NCBI GenBank assembly: GCA_026400645.1
Contig: JAPLOP010000016.1
Span: 1-47,902, forward strand
Reading direction: 5' to 3'
Source: Alphaproteobacteria bacterium
GTDB lineage: Bacteria; Pseudomonadota; Alphaproteobacteria; Paracaedibacterales; CAIULA01
Length of the DNA stretch: 47,902 nucleotides
Below, piece after piece: positions 1 through 9,290 of the stretch (positions are counted from its first letter, which is position 1; each line of letters begins with the position of its first letter). Made by a program: the position numbers and the translations under genes. Under the pieces are notes generated by a model. The model saw only the letters and a program-made list of their open reading frames with translations. It searched no databases and was not told the origin of the DNA.

Positions 1-69
1 CAAAAGATCTATGGCACTTGTGTGCAAAGGTTGGAAGAAAGATCTTAGCTCATACAGTTTGTTTTATGT

Positions 70-1776
70 TTAATAAGGTCGAGAATCCAGATCAGCCACT
101 AGCATTGGAATTGCTGATAGGGTGAAACTTGCACACTGCGTGCTATAGATAAATGACTCATCCATTTGCGGTTGCAAAGGAAACGACGAAAAATTATTTA
201 AAAAGACAAAAGGCCTGCAGAGGTTTTCATCACCATTCCTTGGTCCATTGATGACTATCTTATGAAGATCTGTGAGTGTGTTAGGAATCGATATTTCCGG
301 GTGTTTTTCTTTGAATTGAATAAAAAATCGCTTGTGTTGCGCACCCTTATAGGTACTGACGTTTTCGCCAAACAATCCAAATAAATTTTCAGCATATTCA
401 AGAAGTTCAGCATTTGAAACTGCCTTTCTTATGCTGTCACTGAATTTTAAAATTTCTTCCCTAAACGTGGTGGCAGAAGGGAGGCCCCGTAAATGAAAAA
501 CTTTGTTTGTTAAAGATTCGACGCGATTTTTTAAAGATGCGCTCTCGTCATAAAGAATAAGATTGCTGACAGTTTCTAAAAGTTCTGGACGCAACAGTGC
601 AAAAAAATGATTTGTTTTGCTCCAAGTTGAAACTTCTCTAGCTGCTTCAATAAATGCATGGACTTTTGTGAGGGCAACAGTTCTATCTGTAACAACCTTA
701 TCAAGCGTCAAATGACAAAATTCAGCCCATGGCAAATGCAGATTAATCCCACTGGAAATATCCCAAAAATCTATAAACTGTTCACGAAGTTTTATTTGGT
801 AAGGTTCTTTTAAGGAAGGCTCTGTCGCTTCACTCAGATGGGTCCAGAGACTCTGCAGTACATGCAAAAATTCATGTCTTTTAGAGATCGCATAAAGGTC
901 ATCGTATCTATATAGGGGTTGATTAACTAAAAATTCTTGGTAGTTTTCAAAAAGTTTAGTAATAAAAAAATCTTCTCGCCAGGAAAATTCACTTTTATTA
1001 TCAAGATTTCTGAGTATCGCCGTAAATGCTCTATCAGCCTTTTCTTTTTCAAGTTTTAAAAAAGGTAAAAATTTGTCTGCCCCCACGTTATCATTCCGGA
1101 GAATCACGGGCATTGCATCCAGAATTTCTGCATGATAATCAGAGAACTGGCTCAAATGACGCAAGATAAATTCTAATGCGTTCTTGAAATTCGTATCCTC
1201 TTCAGGCTCACAGTTCTTTGCTAAAGTGGTCCTGACCAGGAGTTGTAAATGAATAGGTGTATCATTAAAAAGTGAGGCAACTTCAGGGGTTTCTATATAA
1301 GCTTCAATTAATTCTTTAGCCCACTCATTGAACAATTCTTGAGCAAGCGTTAAAAACGCACCCGGGTAAAGTTCATTGAGCAAAGCAAGCGTTTTTAAAG
1401 ATCGAGAGGTGGGATATCTATTGAGTTCTTTAACAGCATAAAAAAGACTTGACTTGCAGGCAACAGGGTCGATCTCGTAATACTCACGCGCAGCATCAAA
1501 AAAATCGTGGCTTATTTCCACTGAAGATGGCGAATCTGTTACCCCGTAGATAATGTCTGAAAGATTTTCCGCCCGTCTTTTTTGAATCTCAGTGTTGGCT
1601 ATTACACCAAGCGTTATCGAAGGGGATGGACGTAATGCTGTTGCAGATGAGTGATCTTCTGACGTATATGCCATTGTACAAAGCGGCACACTGCTTACAA
1701 TTGCAAGGGCTCTTAATGTCATTTTTAAAGTAGATGTCGTTGATGTGGTGAGTTTCACTGGTGCAGTTACTTTCAT
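70..1776 (-). CDS. Hypothetical exported protein, about 568 aa
   Basis: I do not recognise a family. The frame opens at a TTG at 1791, but the ATG at 1776 fits better: it gives a short basic, threonine-rich N-terminus, then a hydrophobic stretch (ALAIVSSVPLCTMA) resembling a signal peptide, which suggests export. The rest looks soluble, mostly alpha-helical and rich in Leu, Phe and Glu, possibly a helical-repeat fold, with no catalytic motif or further membrane segment visible. There is no clear Shine-Dalgarno sequence at either start. The gene stands alone beside a repeat-rich spacer. It could be a lineage-specific effector or envelope protein; this is a guess from export signal and lack of homology. 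The reading frame is long and intact, so it is probably a real gene. Confidence 0.6.
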   Translation of the reverse strand: MKVTAPVKLTTSTTSTLKMTLRALAIVSSVPLCTMAYTSEDHSSATALRPSPSITLGVIANTEIQKRRAENLSDIIYGVTDSPSSVEISHDFFDAAREYYEIDPVACKSSLFYAVKELNRYPTSRSLKTLALLNELYPGAFLTLAQELFNEWAKELIEAYIETPEVASLFNDTPIHLQLLVRTTLAKNCEPEEDTNFKNALEFILRHLSQFSDYHAEILDAMPVILRNDNVGADKFLPFLKLEKEKADRAFTAILRNLDNKSEFSWREDFFITKLFENYQEFLVNQPLYRYDDLYAISKRHEFLHVLQSLWTHLSEATEPSLKEPYQIKLREQFIDFWDISSGINLHLPWAEFCHLTLDKVVTDRTVALTKVHAFIEAAREVSTWSKTNHFFALLRPELLETVSNLILYDESASLKNRVESLTNKVFHLRGLPSATTFREEILKFSDSIRKAVSNAELLEYAENLFGLFGENVSTYKGAQHKRFFIQFKEKHPEISIPNTLTDLHKIVINGPRNGDENLCRPFVFLNNFSSFPLQPQMDESFIYSTQCASFTLSAIPMLVADLDSRPY

Positions 1777-2000
1777 TAGAGATATACCCAATTACCTGGC
1801 AGGCACGGCGTACGTTCACCTGGATATCATTGGGTTCTATTAAAGCATGGCTAAAGTGGACCTCGTTGTCTAGAGCAATTTTTTGAATAGACCCATTCCC
1901 GATCATTTCCCGAGGATGACAAATGCGGAAAATCATGCGAAAGGGGTATATACGTCATTGGCGTATAAGAAGCAGCTCAATAAACTTATATTCGCTATGA

Positions 2001-2158
2001 TATAGTGTTTTTCTACGTGATCAATAGAGAGATAGATTTCTGGATGGCCACACTCTCTTCGTTCGTTCGCCATGACGTCATGGCGAGGAGGGCGAAGCCC
2101 GATGGGACCATCCAGAAATCTATCCTGTTGTCAATTGACTTTGCAGGCAAATACTATA
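2001..2158 (+). repeat. MITE-like element, family A, copy 1 (158 bp)
   Basis: Both ends carry imperfect terminal inverted repeats beginning TATAGT and ending ACTATA, extending with mismatches for about 45 bases. Inside is a palindromic core (2040-2115) running from CTGGATGG to CCATCCAG. An almost identical element of exactly the same length lies at 34418-34575 in the opposite orientation. Size, inverted ends, lack of coding capacity and AT-rich TA-containing ends fit a MITE; a TA target duplication is possible but not proven. Confidence 0.8.
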
Positions 2159-2193
2159 GTTCAGTCGTTTATTTGATCATAAAAAATGATCTT

Positions 2194-2269
2194 CCCGTCA
2201 TTCCGCGACTTGATCGCGGGACCCATGTATTCTGTTGTGGATCCCGTGGTCAAGCCACGGGATGACGGG
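2194..2269. repeat. Palindromic repeat with about 31-bp arms
   Basis: The stretch starts CCCGTCATTCCGCG and ends CGGGATGACGGG, with arms that pair over about 31 bases with a few mismatches and a short central loop. It resembles the small dispersed palindromes common in alphaproteobacterial genomes. It lies 35 bp from family A copy 1 and has a different sequence. It could form an RNA hairpin in read-through transcripts. Confidence 0.7.
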
Positions 2270-2308
2270 AGTATTCTTTGGGATTAAATTAAAATAGTAA
2301 ATAGCGTG

Positions 2309-2337
2309 AACTCGTATTTATGTAATAAATACGAGTT
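2309..2337. terminator. Perfect 12-bp hairpin, possible terminator of the hemJ-rho-DMT operon
   Basis: AACTCGTATTTA at 2309-2320 pairs exactly with TAAATACGAGTT at 2326-2337 around a 5-base loop. It sits about 57 bp past the stop codon of the minus-strand transporter gene. Neither side has a clean run of T, so it may be a weak or factor-dependent terminator, or an mRNA 3'-end stabiliser. Confidence 0.45.
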
Positions 2338-2393
2338 TGTTGAAATGCTTCTAAGTCAAGAACACATAAAACGTGGCTACGGCGGCGGCCCGC

Positions 2394-3224
2394 TTACCCC
2401 TGGCGTCGTTCTTGTTCCTCTAGGCGTGTCAAATAATACGTAATCGAAATAATGACAGCCGCCCCAACCAGGACATGGAGGGTTGGATACTCACCAAAGA
2501 AGAAAATTCCAAAGGGGACCGCCACAACGATTCGTGTGTACTCAAACGGTGACAGGAATGAGGGATTCCCCAATTTAAGCGCCCGTATATAACAAAATTG
2601 TGAAAATGCACCAAACAACGTGACTGCGGCGGATATCAGCAGGCTGGCTATGTTTGTATAGGTTATGATGAGTAACGGATTCTCGGTCGCCGATAGTTTT
2701 TTGGTGGTGATTAAAGCCAGGCTAGCCAAAAAATTCGCCGCTATCAAAACGTAAAACGCCTGATTAACGTCCAGGCTTGCTGGTTCAACCACGATAAGGA
2801 CCCCAAGATACCCCCCCAGGATAGCCGCCAATTTTTTCCACGTGACGTGATCTTTTAACAAGATGATCGCCAACGTGGTGGTGATTATGGGGCCTGTGAA
2901 TCCGATGGCAGAGGCGGACGCCAGCGGCAATCGGCGATAGGCATAATAGGTGCATCCCATGCTGCAGCAGACCAACAAGGTTCTGACCAAATGCAACCCA
3001 GGACGCTTTGTTTTAAAAAACGTTGGACCCAATTTCACAATAAAAGGTAGCGAGAAAACCAACGCAAAACTGCTTCGGAAAAAAACTAACAAGCTTTCAT
3101 GAATGGACGAATCCAAAGATTTTGCGAAAGACATGGCGGTCGTGTGGCTTAATGCCCACAGGAGCATCCAGCAAATGGACACACCCATGGGTGACAGGGC
3201 AAAGCGACCTTTTAAACGCGACAT
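2394..3224 (-). CDS. EamA/DMT-family membrane transporter, apparently shortened
   Basis: A 276-aa hydrophobic protein with the two-repeat EamA layout of drug/metabolite transporters. Hydrophobic segments are seen near residues 12-35, 43-62, 78-97, 102-122, 131-148, 155-172 and 184-204, followed by the conserved end block with SPFEYTRIVVAVPFG and a final helix. Known members move small metabolites across the inner membrane; some rickettsial relatives carry S-adenosylmethionine, but the substrate here cannot be told. Compared with usual 10-helix members of about 300 aa, roughly 25 residues seem missing between AAVTLF and GAFSQFCYIRAL, where the second half of helix 7 and the start of helix 8 would lie. 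It begins 10 bp after rho ends, so it is probably in the hemJ-rho operon. Confidence 0.85.
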   Translation of the reverse strand: MSRLKGRFALSPMGVSICWMLLWALSHTTAMSFAKSLDSSIHESLLVFFRSSFALVFSLPFIVKLGPTFFKTKRPGLHLVRTLLVCCSMGCTYYAYRRLPLASASAIGFTGPIITTTLAIILLKDHVTWKKLAAILGGYLGVLIVVEPASLDVNQAFYVLIAANFLASLALITTKKLSATENPLLIITYTNIASLLISAAVTLFGAFSQFCYIRALKLGNPSFLSPFEYTRIVVAVPFGIFFFGEYPTLHVLVGAAVIISITYYLTRLEEQERRQG

Positions 3225-3234
3225 ACCTTTGTGC

Positions 3235-4497
3235 TTAGCTGTTCATTGTCTGAAAGAAATCAGCATTCGTCTTGCAATATTTTAGCTTATCAAGCAAGAA
3301 TTCCATGGATTCTGTCGTGCCCATTGGGTTCAAAATACGACGCAGGACCCACATTTTGGAAAGCTCAGCCTTGTCGGTGATGAGCAATTCTTCTTTTCGT
3401 GTGCCTGATTTATTGATGTCGATCGATGGGAAAAGTCGTTTATCGGCTAATTTGCGATCCAGGATGATTTCTGCGTTTCCTGTGCCCTTGAATTCTTCGA
3501 AAATGACTTCGTCCATTCTGGATCCTGTATCAACCAGGGCCGTTGCGATAATGGTCAGCGATCCACCATCCTCGATATTACGGGCTGCCCCAAAAAAGCG
3601 TTTTGGGCGTTGCAGGGCATTGGCATCCACGCCACCGGTTAACACCTTTCCAGAGGAAGGGATGACGGTGTTGTACGCACGCGCTAGGCGGGTGATTGAA
3701 TCTAACAAAATAACGACATCGCGTTTTTGTTCCACCAATCGTTTGGCTTTTTCAATCACCATTTCGGCAACCTGTACGTGGCGGGATGCTGGTTCATCGA
3801 ATGTAGAGCTCACAACTTCGCCCTTGACGGATCGGGCCATGTCGGTGACTTCCTCTGGGCGTTCATCAATCAGCAAAACGATCAGATAAACTTCGGGATG
3901 ATTTGCCGTAATGGAATGCGCGATGTTTTGCAGCATGACGGTTTTTCCGGTCCGCGGAGGGGCCACGATTAGGGCGCGTTGTCCTTTGCCCATGGGGGAA
4001 ACTAAATCAATCACGCGGGATGTATTGCCGCGTCCATTGGATTCGGATTCAACCTCTAGCTTTAATTTTTCATCGGGATACAGGGGGGTCAGGTTATCAA
4101 AGTTGATGCGATATTTGATCTTGTCGGGGTCTTCGAAGTTAATTTTGTTGACTTTGAGCAGGGCAAAATAACGTTCACCATCCTTTGGGGCGCGAATTTG
4201 CCCCTCGACCGTGTCACCAGTCCTAAGACCGAATCGACGTACTTGGCTTGGTGAAACATAAATATCATCAGGTCCGGCCAAGTAGTTAGATTCAGGTGAT
4301 CGTAAAAAACCAAATCCATCTTGCAAGATTTCAACAACGCCATCGCCATAAATAGCGATTTCTTTTTCTGCGAGTTTTTTGAGAATAGCAAACAGAAAGT
4401 CTTGTTTCCGCAAAGCGCTTGCGTTTTCGATTTCGTGTTCTTCTGCGAACAACAACAAGTCAGCGGGCGACTTACGCTTTAATTCTTGCAAATGCAT
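3235..4497 (-). CDS. rho: Transcription termination factor Rho
   Basis: A 420-aa protein of normal Rho length. The N-terminal helical domain is followed by the OB-fold RNA-binding region ([16 protein letters not shown], residues 51-66), the Walker A loop APPRTGKTV (179-187), the Walker B region [17 protein letters not shown] (260-276) and the Q/R-loop region [20 protein letters not shown]. Rho is the hexameric RNA helicase that ends transcription at factor-dependent sites. The gene lies 33 bp downstream of hemJ, an order widely conserved in alphaproteobacteria, and is followed after 10 bp by the transporter. Identification is secure. Confidence 0.98.
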   Translation of the reverse strand: MHLQELKRKSPADLLLFAEEHEIENASALRKQDFLFAILKKLAEKEIAIYGDGVVEILQDGFGFLRSPESNYLAGPDDIYVSPSQVRRFGLRTGDTVEGQIRAPKDGERYFALLKVNKINFEDPDKIKYRINFDNLTPLYPDEKLKLEVESESNGRGNTSRVIDLVSPMGKGQRALIVAPPRTGKTVMLQNIAHSITANHPEVYLIVLLIDERPEEVTDMARSVKGEVVSSTFDEPASRHVQVAEMVIEKAKRLVEQKRDVVILLDSITRLARAYNTVIPSSGKVLTGGVDANALQRPKRFFGAARNIEDGGSLTIIATALVDTGSRMDEVIFEEFKGTGNAEIILDRKLADKRLFPSIDINKSGTRKEELLITDKAELSKMWVLRRILNPMGTTESMEFLLDKLKYCKTNADFFQTMNS

Positions 4498-4530
4498 ATA
4501 TTTTTCCTGGGGTAAGATACTTTGATGAGA

Positions 4531-4971
4531 TTAAAAAGGTTTAACAACAACGGAAATGATGATGATGATCAAAAGGATGGTTGGTATTTCATTGATGATT
4601 CGAAAGAATCGAGATGTTTTTTGGCAACTGCCAATCAATAACTGGCCCCGAAAGACCTCTAGGGAATAGTGAAACATAATTAATAAAAAAACGCAAAGGA
4701 ATTTTACATGAAAGGAGGGGCTATAATAATTTCCAGTGGCAATTAAAAGCAGCGTCCCTGAACCAATGGTGGCCATCATGGCGGGTGCCATGATCATTTT
4801 ATACAGCTTTCTTTCCATGATCGCCAATGTGTCTTTGGTTGTTTTTTCTGTGGCTTCTGTGTGGTACACAAAAAGTCTGGGCAGATAAAACAAGCCAGCC
4901 ATCCACGCTGTTACGCTAATCAGATGAAATGCTTTAATCCATAGGAAATAGTCAGACAAAAGAACGGTCAT
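4531..4971 (-). CDS. hemJ: HemJ, protoporphyrinogen IX oxidase
   Basis: A 146-aa protein with four predicted membrane helices and the family signature FHLISVTAWMAGLFYLPRL near the N-terminus, including the conserved His at residue 16. HemJ carries out the oxidation of protoporphyrinogen IX to protoporphyrin IX in the inner membrane, the penultimate step of heme synthesis, in bacteria lacking HemG and HemY. Length and start match the family. Position directly before rho is the usual alphaproteobacterial arrangement; hemE and hemH, often nearby, are not in this window. Heme would feed the cytochrome oxidase whose subunit III is encoded at 33 kb. Confidence 0.93.
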   Translation of the reverse strand: MTVLLSDYFLWIKAFHLISVTAWMAGLFYLPRLFVYHTEATEKTTKDTLAIMERKLYKMIMAPAMMATIGSGTLLLIATGNYYSPSFHVKFLCVFLLIMFHYSLEVFRGQLLIGSCQKTSRFFRIINEIPTILLIIIIISVVVKPF

Positions 4972-5041
4972 TTATATCGATTTCTGGTGATTTTTGGACA
5001 GCATAAAACGCTGTCAGATTTATATAGTATCATTTTCGTTC

Positions 5042-5055
5042 TAATACCATTTTCA
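5042..5055 (+). repeat. Solo end of family B repeat
   Basis: TAATACCATTTTCA here is identical to the left end of the family B element at 33933-33946. No matching right end is visible nearby, so this is either a decayed copy or chance in AT-rich spacer DNA. Confidence 0.35.
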
Positions 5056-5105
5056 TAAATAGTCAATCAATCGTTCAAATCCTGGAGTGGCCAAAATCTC
5101 CTTTC

Positions 5106-7502
5106 TCATCCTTTGCGTCCAGCCCCTTTTGTCTGGGCGGATTTTGAGTATTTCTCAAGTTGCTTGGCGACGGCTGAAAAAACGCTGTTTGTTGAAAAGC
5201 AATAATCGGGATATCCACGAAATGTTGGCATCGCATCGGTCAGGCGAATTCCGCATTTTGTGCCCATGAGAATCTCGATCGCCTCAAAAACAGAACGGAC
5301 ACTCCAGATAAAGAATTTTTCTTGCGCGATGTCCGCTGTGACATTTTCCCGTAATGTTAAGTGTGCCATGTTGGAAAAGGGGACAATGACCCCTTGTGTT
5401 CCGGTGAAGCCCTGAGATTTGCAAACCCGGTGAAACCCTTCGATCTTATGGTGAACGCCCCCAACGGATTGCGTCAGGCCAAATTGATTCATTGATCCCG
5501 TGATTGCAATATCTTGTCGAACGGGGATGCCGGAAAGGGATGAGATGATGGCGATAACTTCTGCCATGGATGCGCTGTCCCCCTCGATCCCGCCGTAATT
5601 TTGTTCAAACGTCAACGAACACGAACATGACAATGCATTTTTTTGGGCGAATAGGGCGCTTAAAAATCCCTCTAGAATTAACGCGCTTTTTTGTTGGATG
5701 GGCCCGCCCATATCCGTTAGTTGTTCGATGTTCACAACACCCGCTTCACCCGCAAATGTACGGGCACTAATGCGACAGGGCATCCCAAAGTCATGATCCC
5801 CTGTTCCCTGAACGGACAAGCCATTGACCATGCCGATGGCTTTTCCGGATGTTTGGATTAGAATTTGACCTGCTGAGATTTCGGCGTGGGCGCGGTCCTC
5901 TGTTCTGGCATTCCGAAGGCGTCTATTGGAAAGGGTTTGTTCAATCAAAGCTTTTGATAGGGTATTTTCTTCGCAAGAAATCGCCGCAGCCTCTGTCAAG
6001 ATATCGCCAATCAATTCAAACCGGGCGCTCAGTTTTTCGCGATGGCCGGCCCATCGGGTGCTGTATCCGACTATGTAATCGGCGGCGTCCTCTGATATAG
6101 TTCTGTCAACCAACGTCCTGGCTGTTTGGTGTATTAGGCGCTTATACACATGAATATTGTCCGGGGTTGCATCCATGTCGGGATCAATATCAGCCTTAAT
6201 CTTGAAATGGGATTTAAAATCAGGATCATTGATAAAAAACGAATAATACCAAAGCGGGGAAGCGATTAAAAATACTTGCACATCCAATGGGATCGGCTGT
6301 GGTTCTGGTGCATCCAAAAGGGGAAACCCGTTTTCTCGGTTGGTTTCTTCGGTTCGAATGCATCGATCTCTAAGGGCAGATTTTAACGCCTCCCACACAT
6401 CTGGATTTTTGGCGATGGCATCCGCCCGCAGAACAAGAATTCCACCATTCGCATGATGCAGGGCACCTGGCTTAATCATGGTAAAATTTGTTTCCATATT
6501 TCCGTTGGATCCACCCCGATATTTGATTGACCCAAATAAATTTGCATACGTGGGGGACGCCTCTAATAAAACTTGCGGTGATTCTTTGTTTGCATTATCA
6601 ACAAACAAATTAACGCCATACCATTCATCACTATTAAGGCTGGGCCCGGCTGAATCTGCGTCTTGGTCGATCACAAAGGCATCGATATTCTTTAGGATGT
6701 CTGCCTTAAATTCATCAATCCAATCCCCGAGATGAGTCGAAAATTCATTCTGAAATTGATACATCAGCGGTTTGATCGCTTTTTGTGCGGTCCGATTTTT
6801 AAGATCTGCCGCTTTCCTTGCAGCTTTTTGTCCGGTCAGATGCACCAACAGGGAAAGCCGATTCAAACGATCCTTTATTTTTTGTAAGACTGGATAAGGA
6901 CTTTCATCGATGTTTTCGCCGCCTTTTACTGCCTCAATAGTGAACCCTTCTGGGCCTTGGATAACGTCGTACCCATGGCTTTTGGAAAAATCCTGTAATT
7001 CTGAAAGGTTTTTGTCAATTTTATATTGAAAAGAATCTGTTAAAGAATCGAGCTGTCGCAAATAATGGGGGCTGGTTAATGTTTTTTCCAGGACATGCCC
7101 CAGGTTTACAATTAATTCTTTTAGGGCGTTCCGTAATACCCTGCCCATTCCAGCAGGTAGGGAATACGCTTTTGGACTGCAGGGATGATTGAAATTATTC
7201 AAATAAACCCAATCCAGGGGTGGGGGCATATTTTTAACATGCTGTTTTAAATAGGAAAGCGTCGCATTCATACGCCCGCTTTTATCCTCGCCCACAACAA
7301 AAACATGAAAGCCCTTGTCGCGCATCTTTAACCCAAAACGAATCGCATCGCGTGCCCGTGTGTGAGAGGAGAGATCAAAAAGGGTTAACTCAGGGCCGCT
7401 ATCACCCTGGGTTTTTTCGGCAAAATCCTCCCCCGGATTTGTACAACCCGTTGAAAATGATGGAATGCCGACTTGGTCATAAGATAAAGATTTTGCTTTC
7501 AT
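5106..7502 (-). CDS. Lon-like ATP-dependent protease (YcbZ/LonB-type)
   Basis: A 798-aa protein of the Lon-like AAA_32 plus S16-peptidase type, not classic LonA. The C-terminal peptidase has the catalytic Ser in GDSASMAE (about Ser643) and catalytic Lys in GGVHHKIEGF (about Lys686), matching the Lon Ser-Lys dyad. The N-terminal nucleotide site is degenerate (GEDKSGRMNAT, near residue 72), as is common in this subgroup. The middle contains the AAA core with KPGALHHANGGILVL in place of a Walker B region. Likely role is cytoplasmic protein quality control; substrates are unknown. It is divergent from surE with 107 bp between them and probably monocistronic. Confidence 0.9.
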   Translation of the reverse strand: MKAKSLSYDQVGIPSFSTGCTNPGEDFAEKTQGDSGPELTLFDLSSHTRARDAIRFGLKMRDKGFHVFVVGEDKSGRMNATLSYLKQHVKNMPPPLDWVYLNNFNHPCSPKAYSLPAGMGRVLRNALKELIVNLGHVLEKTLTSPHYLRQLDSLTDSFQYKIDKNLSELQDFSKSHGYDVIQGPEGFTIEAVKGGENIDESPYPVLQKIKDRLNRLSLLVHLTGQKAARKAADLKNRTAQKAIKPLMYQFQNEFSTHLGDWIDEFKADILKNIDAFVIDQDADSAGPSLNSDEWYGVNLFVDNANKESPQVLLEASPTYANLFGSIKYRGGSNGNMETNFTMIKPGALHHANGGILVLRADAIAKNPDVWEALKSALRDRCIRTEETNRENGFPLLDAPEPQPIPLDVQVFLIASPLWYYSFFINDPDFKSHFKIKADIDPDMDATPDNIHVYKRLIHQTARTLVDRTISEDAADYIVGYSTRWAGHREKLSARFELIGDILTEAAAISCEENTLSKALIEQTLSNRRLRNARTEDRAHAEISAGQILIQTSGKAIGMVNGLSVQGTGDHDFGMPCRISARTFAGEAGVVNIEQLTDMGGPIQQKSALILEGFLSALFAQKNALSCSCSLTFEQNYGGIEGDSASMAEVIAIISSLSGIPVRQDIAITGSMNQFGLTQSVGGVHHKIEGFHRVCKSQGFTGTQGVIVPFSNMAHLTLRENVTADIAQEKFFIWSVRSVFEAIEILMGTKCGIRLTDAMPTFRGYPDYCFSTNSVFSAVAKQLEKYSKSAQTKGAGRKG

Positions 7503-7567
7503 AAGATCAGTATCACAAAAAAAGATTAAGGATACGTAAAGAACGATACATTTTCATAACGTTTGGG

Positions 7568-7573
7568 TATAAT
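7568..7573 (+). promoter_or_regulatory. Candidate -10 element for the surE-secF operon
   Basis: TATAAT, preceded by TTGGG, lies 36 bp before the surE start in the divergent spacer. The -35 region (GATACA at 7545-7550, 17-bp spacing) is a poor match, so this rests mainly on the -10. Confidence 0.4.
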
Positions 7574-7609
7574 CGCTCCATACACGTAAAAATTAGGGAA
7601 TCATGTTCA

Positions 7610-8380
7610 ATGCGTATATTAATTAGTAATGATGATGGAATTCATGCGCACGGCCTGAAAGTTTTGGAAAAGATAGCACATACGTTGTCGGACGATGTAT
7701 GGGTTGTTGTGCCAGAGCTGGATCAAAGTGGTTCCGGGCATTCCCTGACATTGCGGGATCCATTACGCCTAAGGGAAGTCAGTGACCGCAAATTTGCCGT
7801 ATCGGGAACCCCGACGGACTGCGTGATGTCGGCGATTTATCATCTGATGAAGGATCACCCGCCGGAACTTGTCCTGTCAGGGGTCAATAATGGCGCAAAC
7901 CTTGCCGAGGATGTGACCTATTCCGGGACCATTGCTGCCGCGATGGAGGCGAAATTGCTGGGGGTTCCGTCAATTGCCCTCAGTTTGGTGACGTCCAACA
8001 AGCATCCGCCAAAATGGGCAACGGCAGAACATTATGCGCCGGATATTTTGAAAAAATTAATCGCCCAAAAAATTCCCGAACATGTTTTGATTAATATCAA
8101 TTTTCCTGATTTTATTGTGCCGTCGGTCAAGGGGATCAAGATTACCAGTCAGGGATATCGGAATATGACGGATAATTTGGTTCAATGTACGGACCCAAGG
8201 GGGAATTTTTATTACTGGATTGGGGCCGGTGATCATCGCTTTTGCGAGCCACCCGTTCCACCGCCAGCGGGGACTGATTTAGCTGCCGTGAGGGAGGGTT
8301 ATATTTCCATCACTCCGCTTTCGCTTAATCTAACGCACAAGTCAACCGCAAGCATGCTAGAGGGAGTTTTTGCTGAATGA
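7610..8380 (+). CDS. surE: 5'/3'-nucleotidase SurE
   Basis: A 256-aa protein with the full set of SurE motifs: ILISNDDGIHAHGL at the N-terminus (metal-binding Asp8 and Asp9), the SGSGHSLT loop (about 40-47), SGTPTDCV and SGVNNGANLAEDVTYSGT. SurE is a metal-dependent survival phosphatase acting on nucleoside monophosphates. Length is normal. Its stop overlaps the start of the next gene (ATGA), so translation is probably coupled. The usual neighbour pcm (isoaspartyl methyltransferase), often between surE and nlpD, is missing. Confidence 0.97.
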   Translation: MRILISNDDGIHAHGLKVLEKIAHTLSDDVWVVVPELDQSGSGHSLTLRDPLRLREVSDRKFAVSGTPTDCVMSAIYHLMKDHPPELVLSGVNNGANLAEDVTYSGTIAAAMEAKLLGVPSIALSLVTSNKHPPKWATAEHYAPDILKKLIAQKIPEHVLININFPDFIVPSVKGIKITSQGYRNMTDNLVQCTDPRGNFYYWIGAGDHRFCEPPVPPPAGTDLAAVREGYISITPLSLNLTHKSTASMLEGVFAE

Positions 8381-9267
8381 GGACCAGTGTCGATCGTGTT
8401 TTTATTTTGATTGGGACATCTTTTCTTGTTTTGTTAAGTGGCTGCGCCAGGGACGAAGCTCCATCAGAGGTTGTCCAGATTCGCCGTCCGTCACCCTATC
8501 ATGCCGTAAAAAAGGATGAGACTATAGCGGATATTGCGCGTCAGCATGGCATGAAGGAAGACGAACTTATCCAATTGAATAAATTGAATCCCGAAAAAGA
8601 ATTGATTCCAGGGAAACGTTTGTTGGTACACCCACGGGATTCTGGCGCAGCTGAATCCGTTGAAAAAGCAGAGGGTGATGTGTCTGTTCGTCACCTGGAT
8701 GACAAGGTCACCTCGGATAAGGAGGCTCCCCACTCGGATGAGGCGCCAAAATTGGGCGAACAAAAACCAGGGGAAGGTGGCGAGGAGCCCCCTGTTTCAA
8801 TTTCCCCTAAAGCCGAATCTGCTGCACCCGCACCAGAAAAAGCCGCAATGCCACAGGCTGCCGCGGCAACAACAACCTATGAATGGCCCGTAAAAGGGGA
8901 TATAATTCAAAAGTTCGGTCAAAAACTTCCCGATGGAAGCCTGAACGAGGGAATCAATATCAGTGCCCCGGCTAATTTGCCCGTCAAGGCTGTTGCTGAT
9001 GGCGTTGTTAAGGATGCTGGTTCCCGCATTAAGGCCTATGGTAATATGGTGGTGTTGAAGCATCCGGATGGTAAGTTATCCATTTATGCTCATTTGCAAG
9101 AAATTGCCGTAAAGCAACCGGCCACTGGGGAGGCGATCACTGTAACCAAGGGTCAAGTGATTGGACGAATCGGAAAGTCAGGTATTGCAAAGAAACCACA
9201 GCTTTACTTTCAGATCAGAGGAAAGGATTTGAAGCCCATTGATCCAACGACAATATTGCCGCAATAA
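8377..9267 (+). CDS. nlpD: NlpD-like LysM/LytM lipoprotein, probable amidase activator
   Basis: A 296-aa protein. A lipoprotein signal with lipobox LLSGC (Cys23) comes first, then a LysM peptidoglycan-binding domain (about 41-86), a long acidic Pro/Ala-rich linker and a C-terminal LytM/M23 domain (about 185-290). The zinc ligands of active M23 peptidases are lost: the usual HxGxD segment reads NEGINISAP and the usual HLHFEIR reads QLYFQIR. This is the pattern of NlpD/EnvC-type proteins, which activate cell-wall amidases during division rather than cut peptidoglycan themselves. It overlaps surE by 4 bp, the classic surE-nlpD arrangement. The specific amidase partner is not in this window. Confidence 0.85.
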   Translation: MRTSVDRVFILIGTSFLVLLSGCARDEAPSEVVQIRRPSPYHAVKKDETIADIARQHGMKEDELIQLNKLNPEKELIPGKRLLVHPRDSGAAESVEKAEGDVSVRHLDDKVTSDKEAPHSDEAPKLGEQKPGEGGEEPPVSISPKAESAAPAPEKAAMPQAAAATTTYEWPVKGDIIQKFGQKLPDGSLNEGINISAPANLPVKAVADGVVKDAGSRIKAYGNMVVLKHPDGKLSIYAHLQEIAVKQPATGEAITVTKGQVIGRIGKSGIAKKPQLYFQIRGKDLKPIDPTTILPQ

Positions 9268-9290
9268 CAACCAACTTTTAAGGAAAAAAA

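Larger units (their letters stand above)
1792..2393. other. Gene-free spacer with repeats
   Basis: No convincing gene lies in these 600 bases. They hold a 158-bp inverted-repeat element (2001-2158), a second palindrome (2194-2269) and a perfect hairpin (2309-2337). A small 6-bp inverted repeat (TATACG/CGTATA, 1949-1967) lies upstream of the exported protein and could be an operator or chance. The short open frames here are made by the repeats. Confidence 0.6.

Noticed and set aside
1589-1936. 115-aa minus-strand open frame upstream of the first gene
   Set aside because: It overlaps the start of the exported protein in another frame, has no ribosome site and no recognisable domain.
1949-1967. 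TATACG/CGTATA inverted repeat
   Set aside because: Only 6-bp arms in AT-rich DNA; too short to call an operator.
2005-2265. 86-aa plus-strand open frame
   Set aside because: It is made of the family A element and the neighbouring palindrome; low-complexity repeat DNA, not a gene.
2001-2269. Possible CRISPR array
   Set aside because: The repeats are single palindromes without regular spacing or unique spacers, and no cas genes are present.
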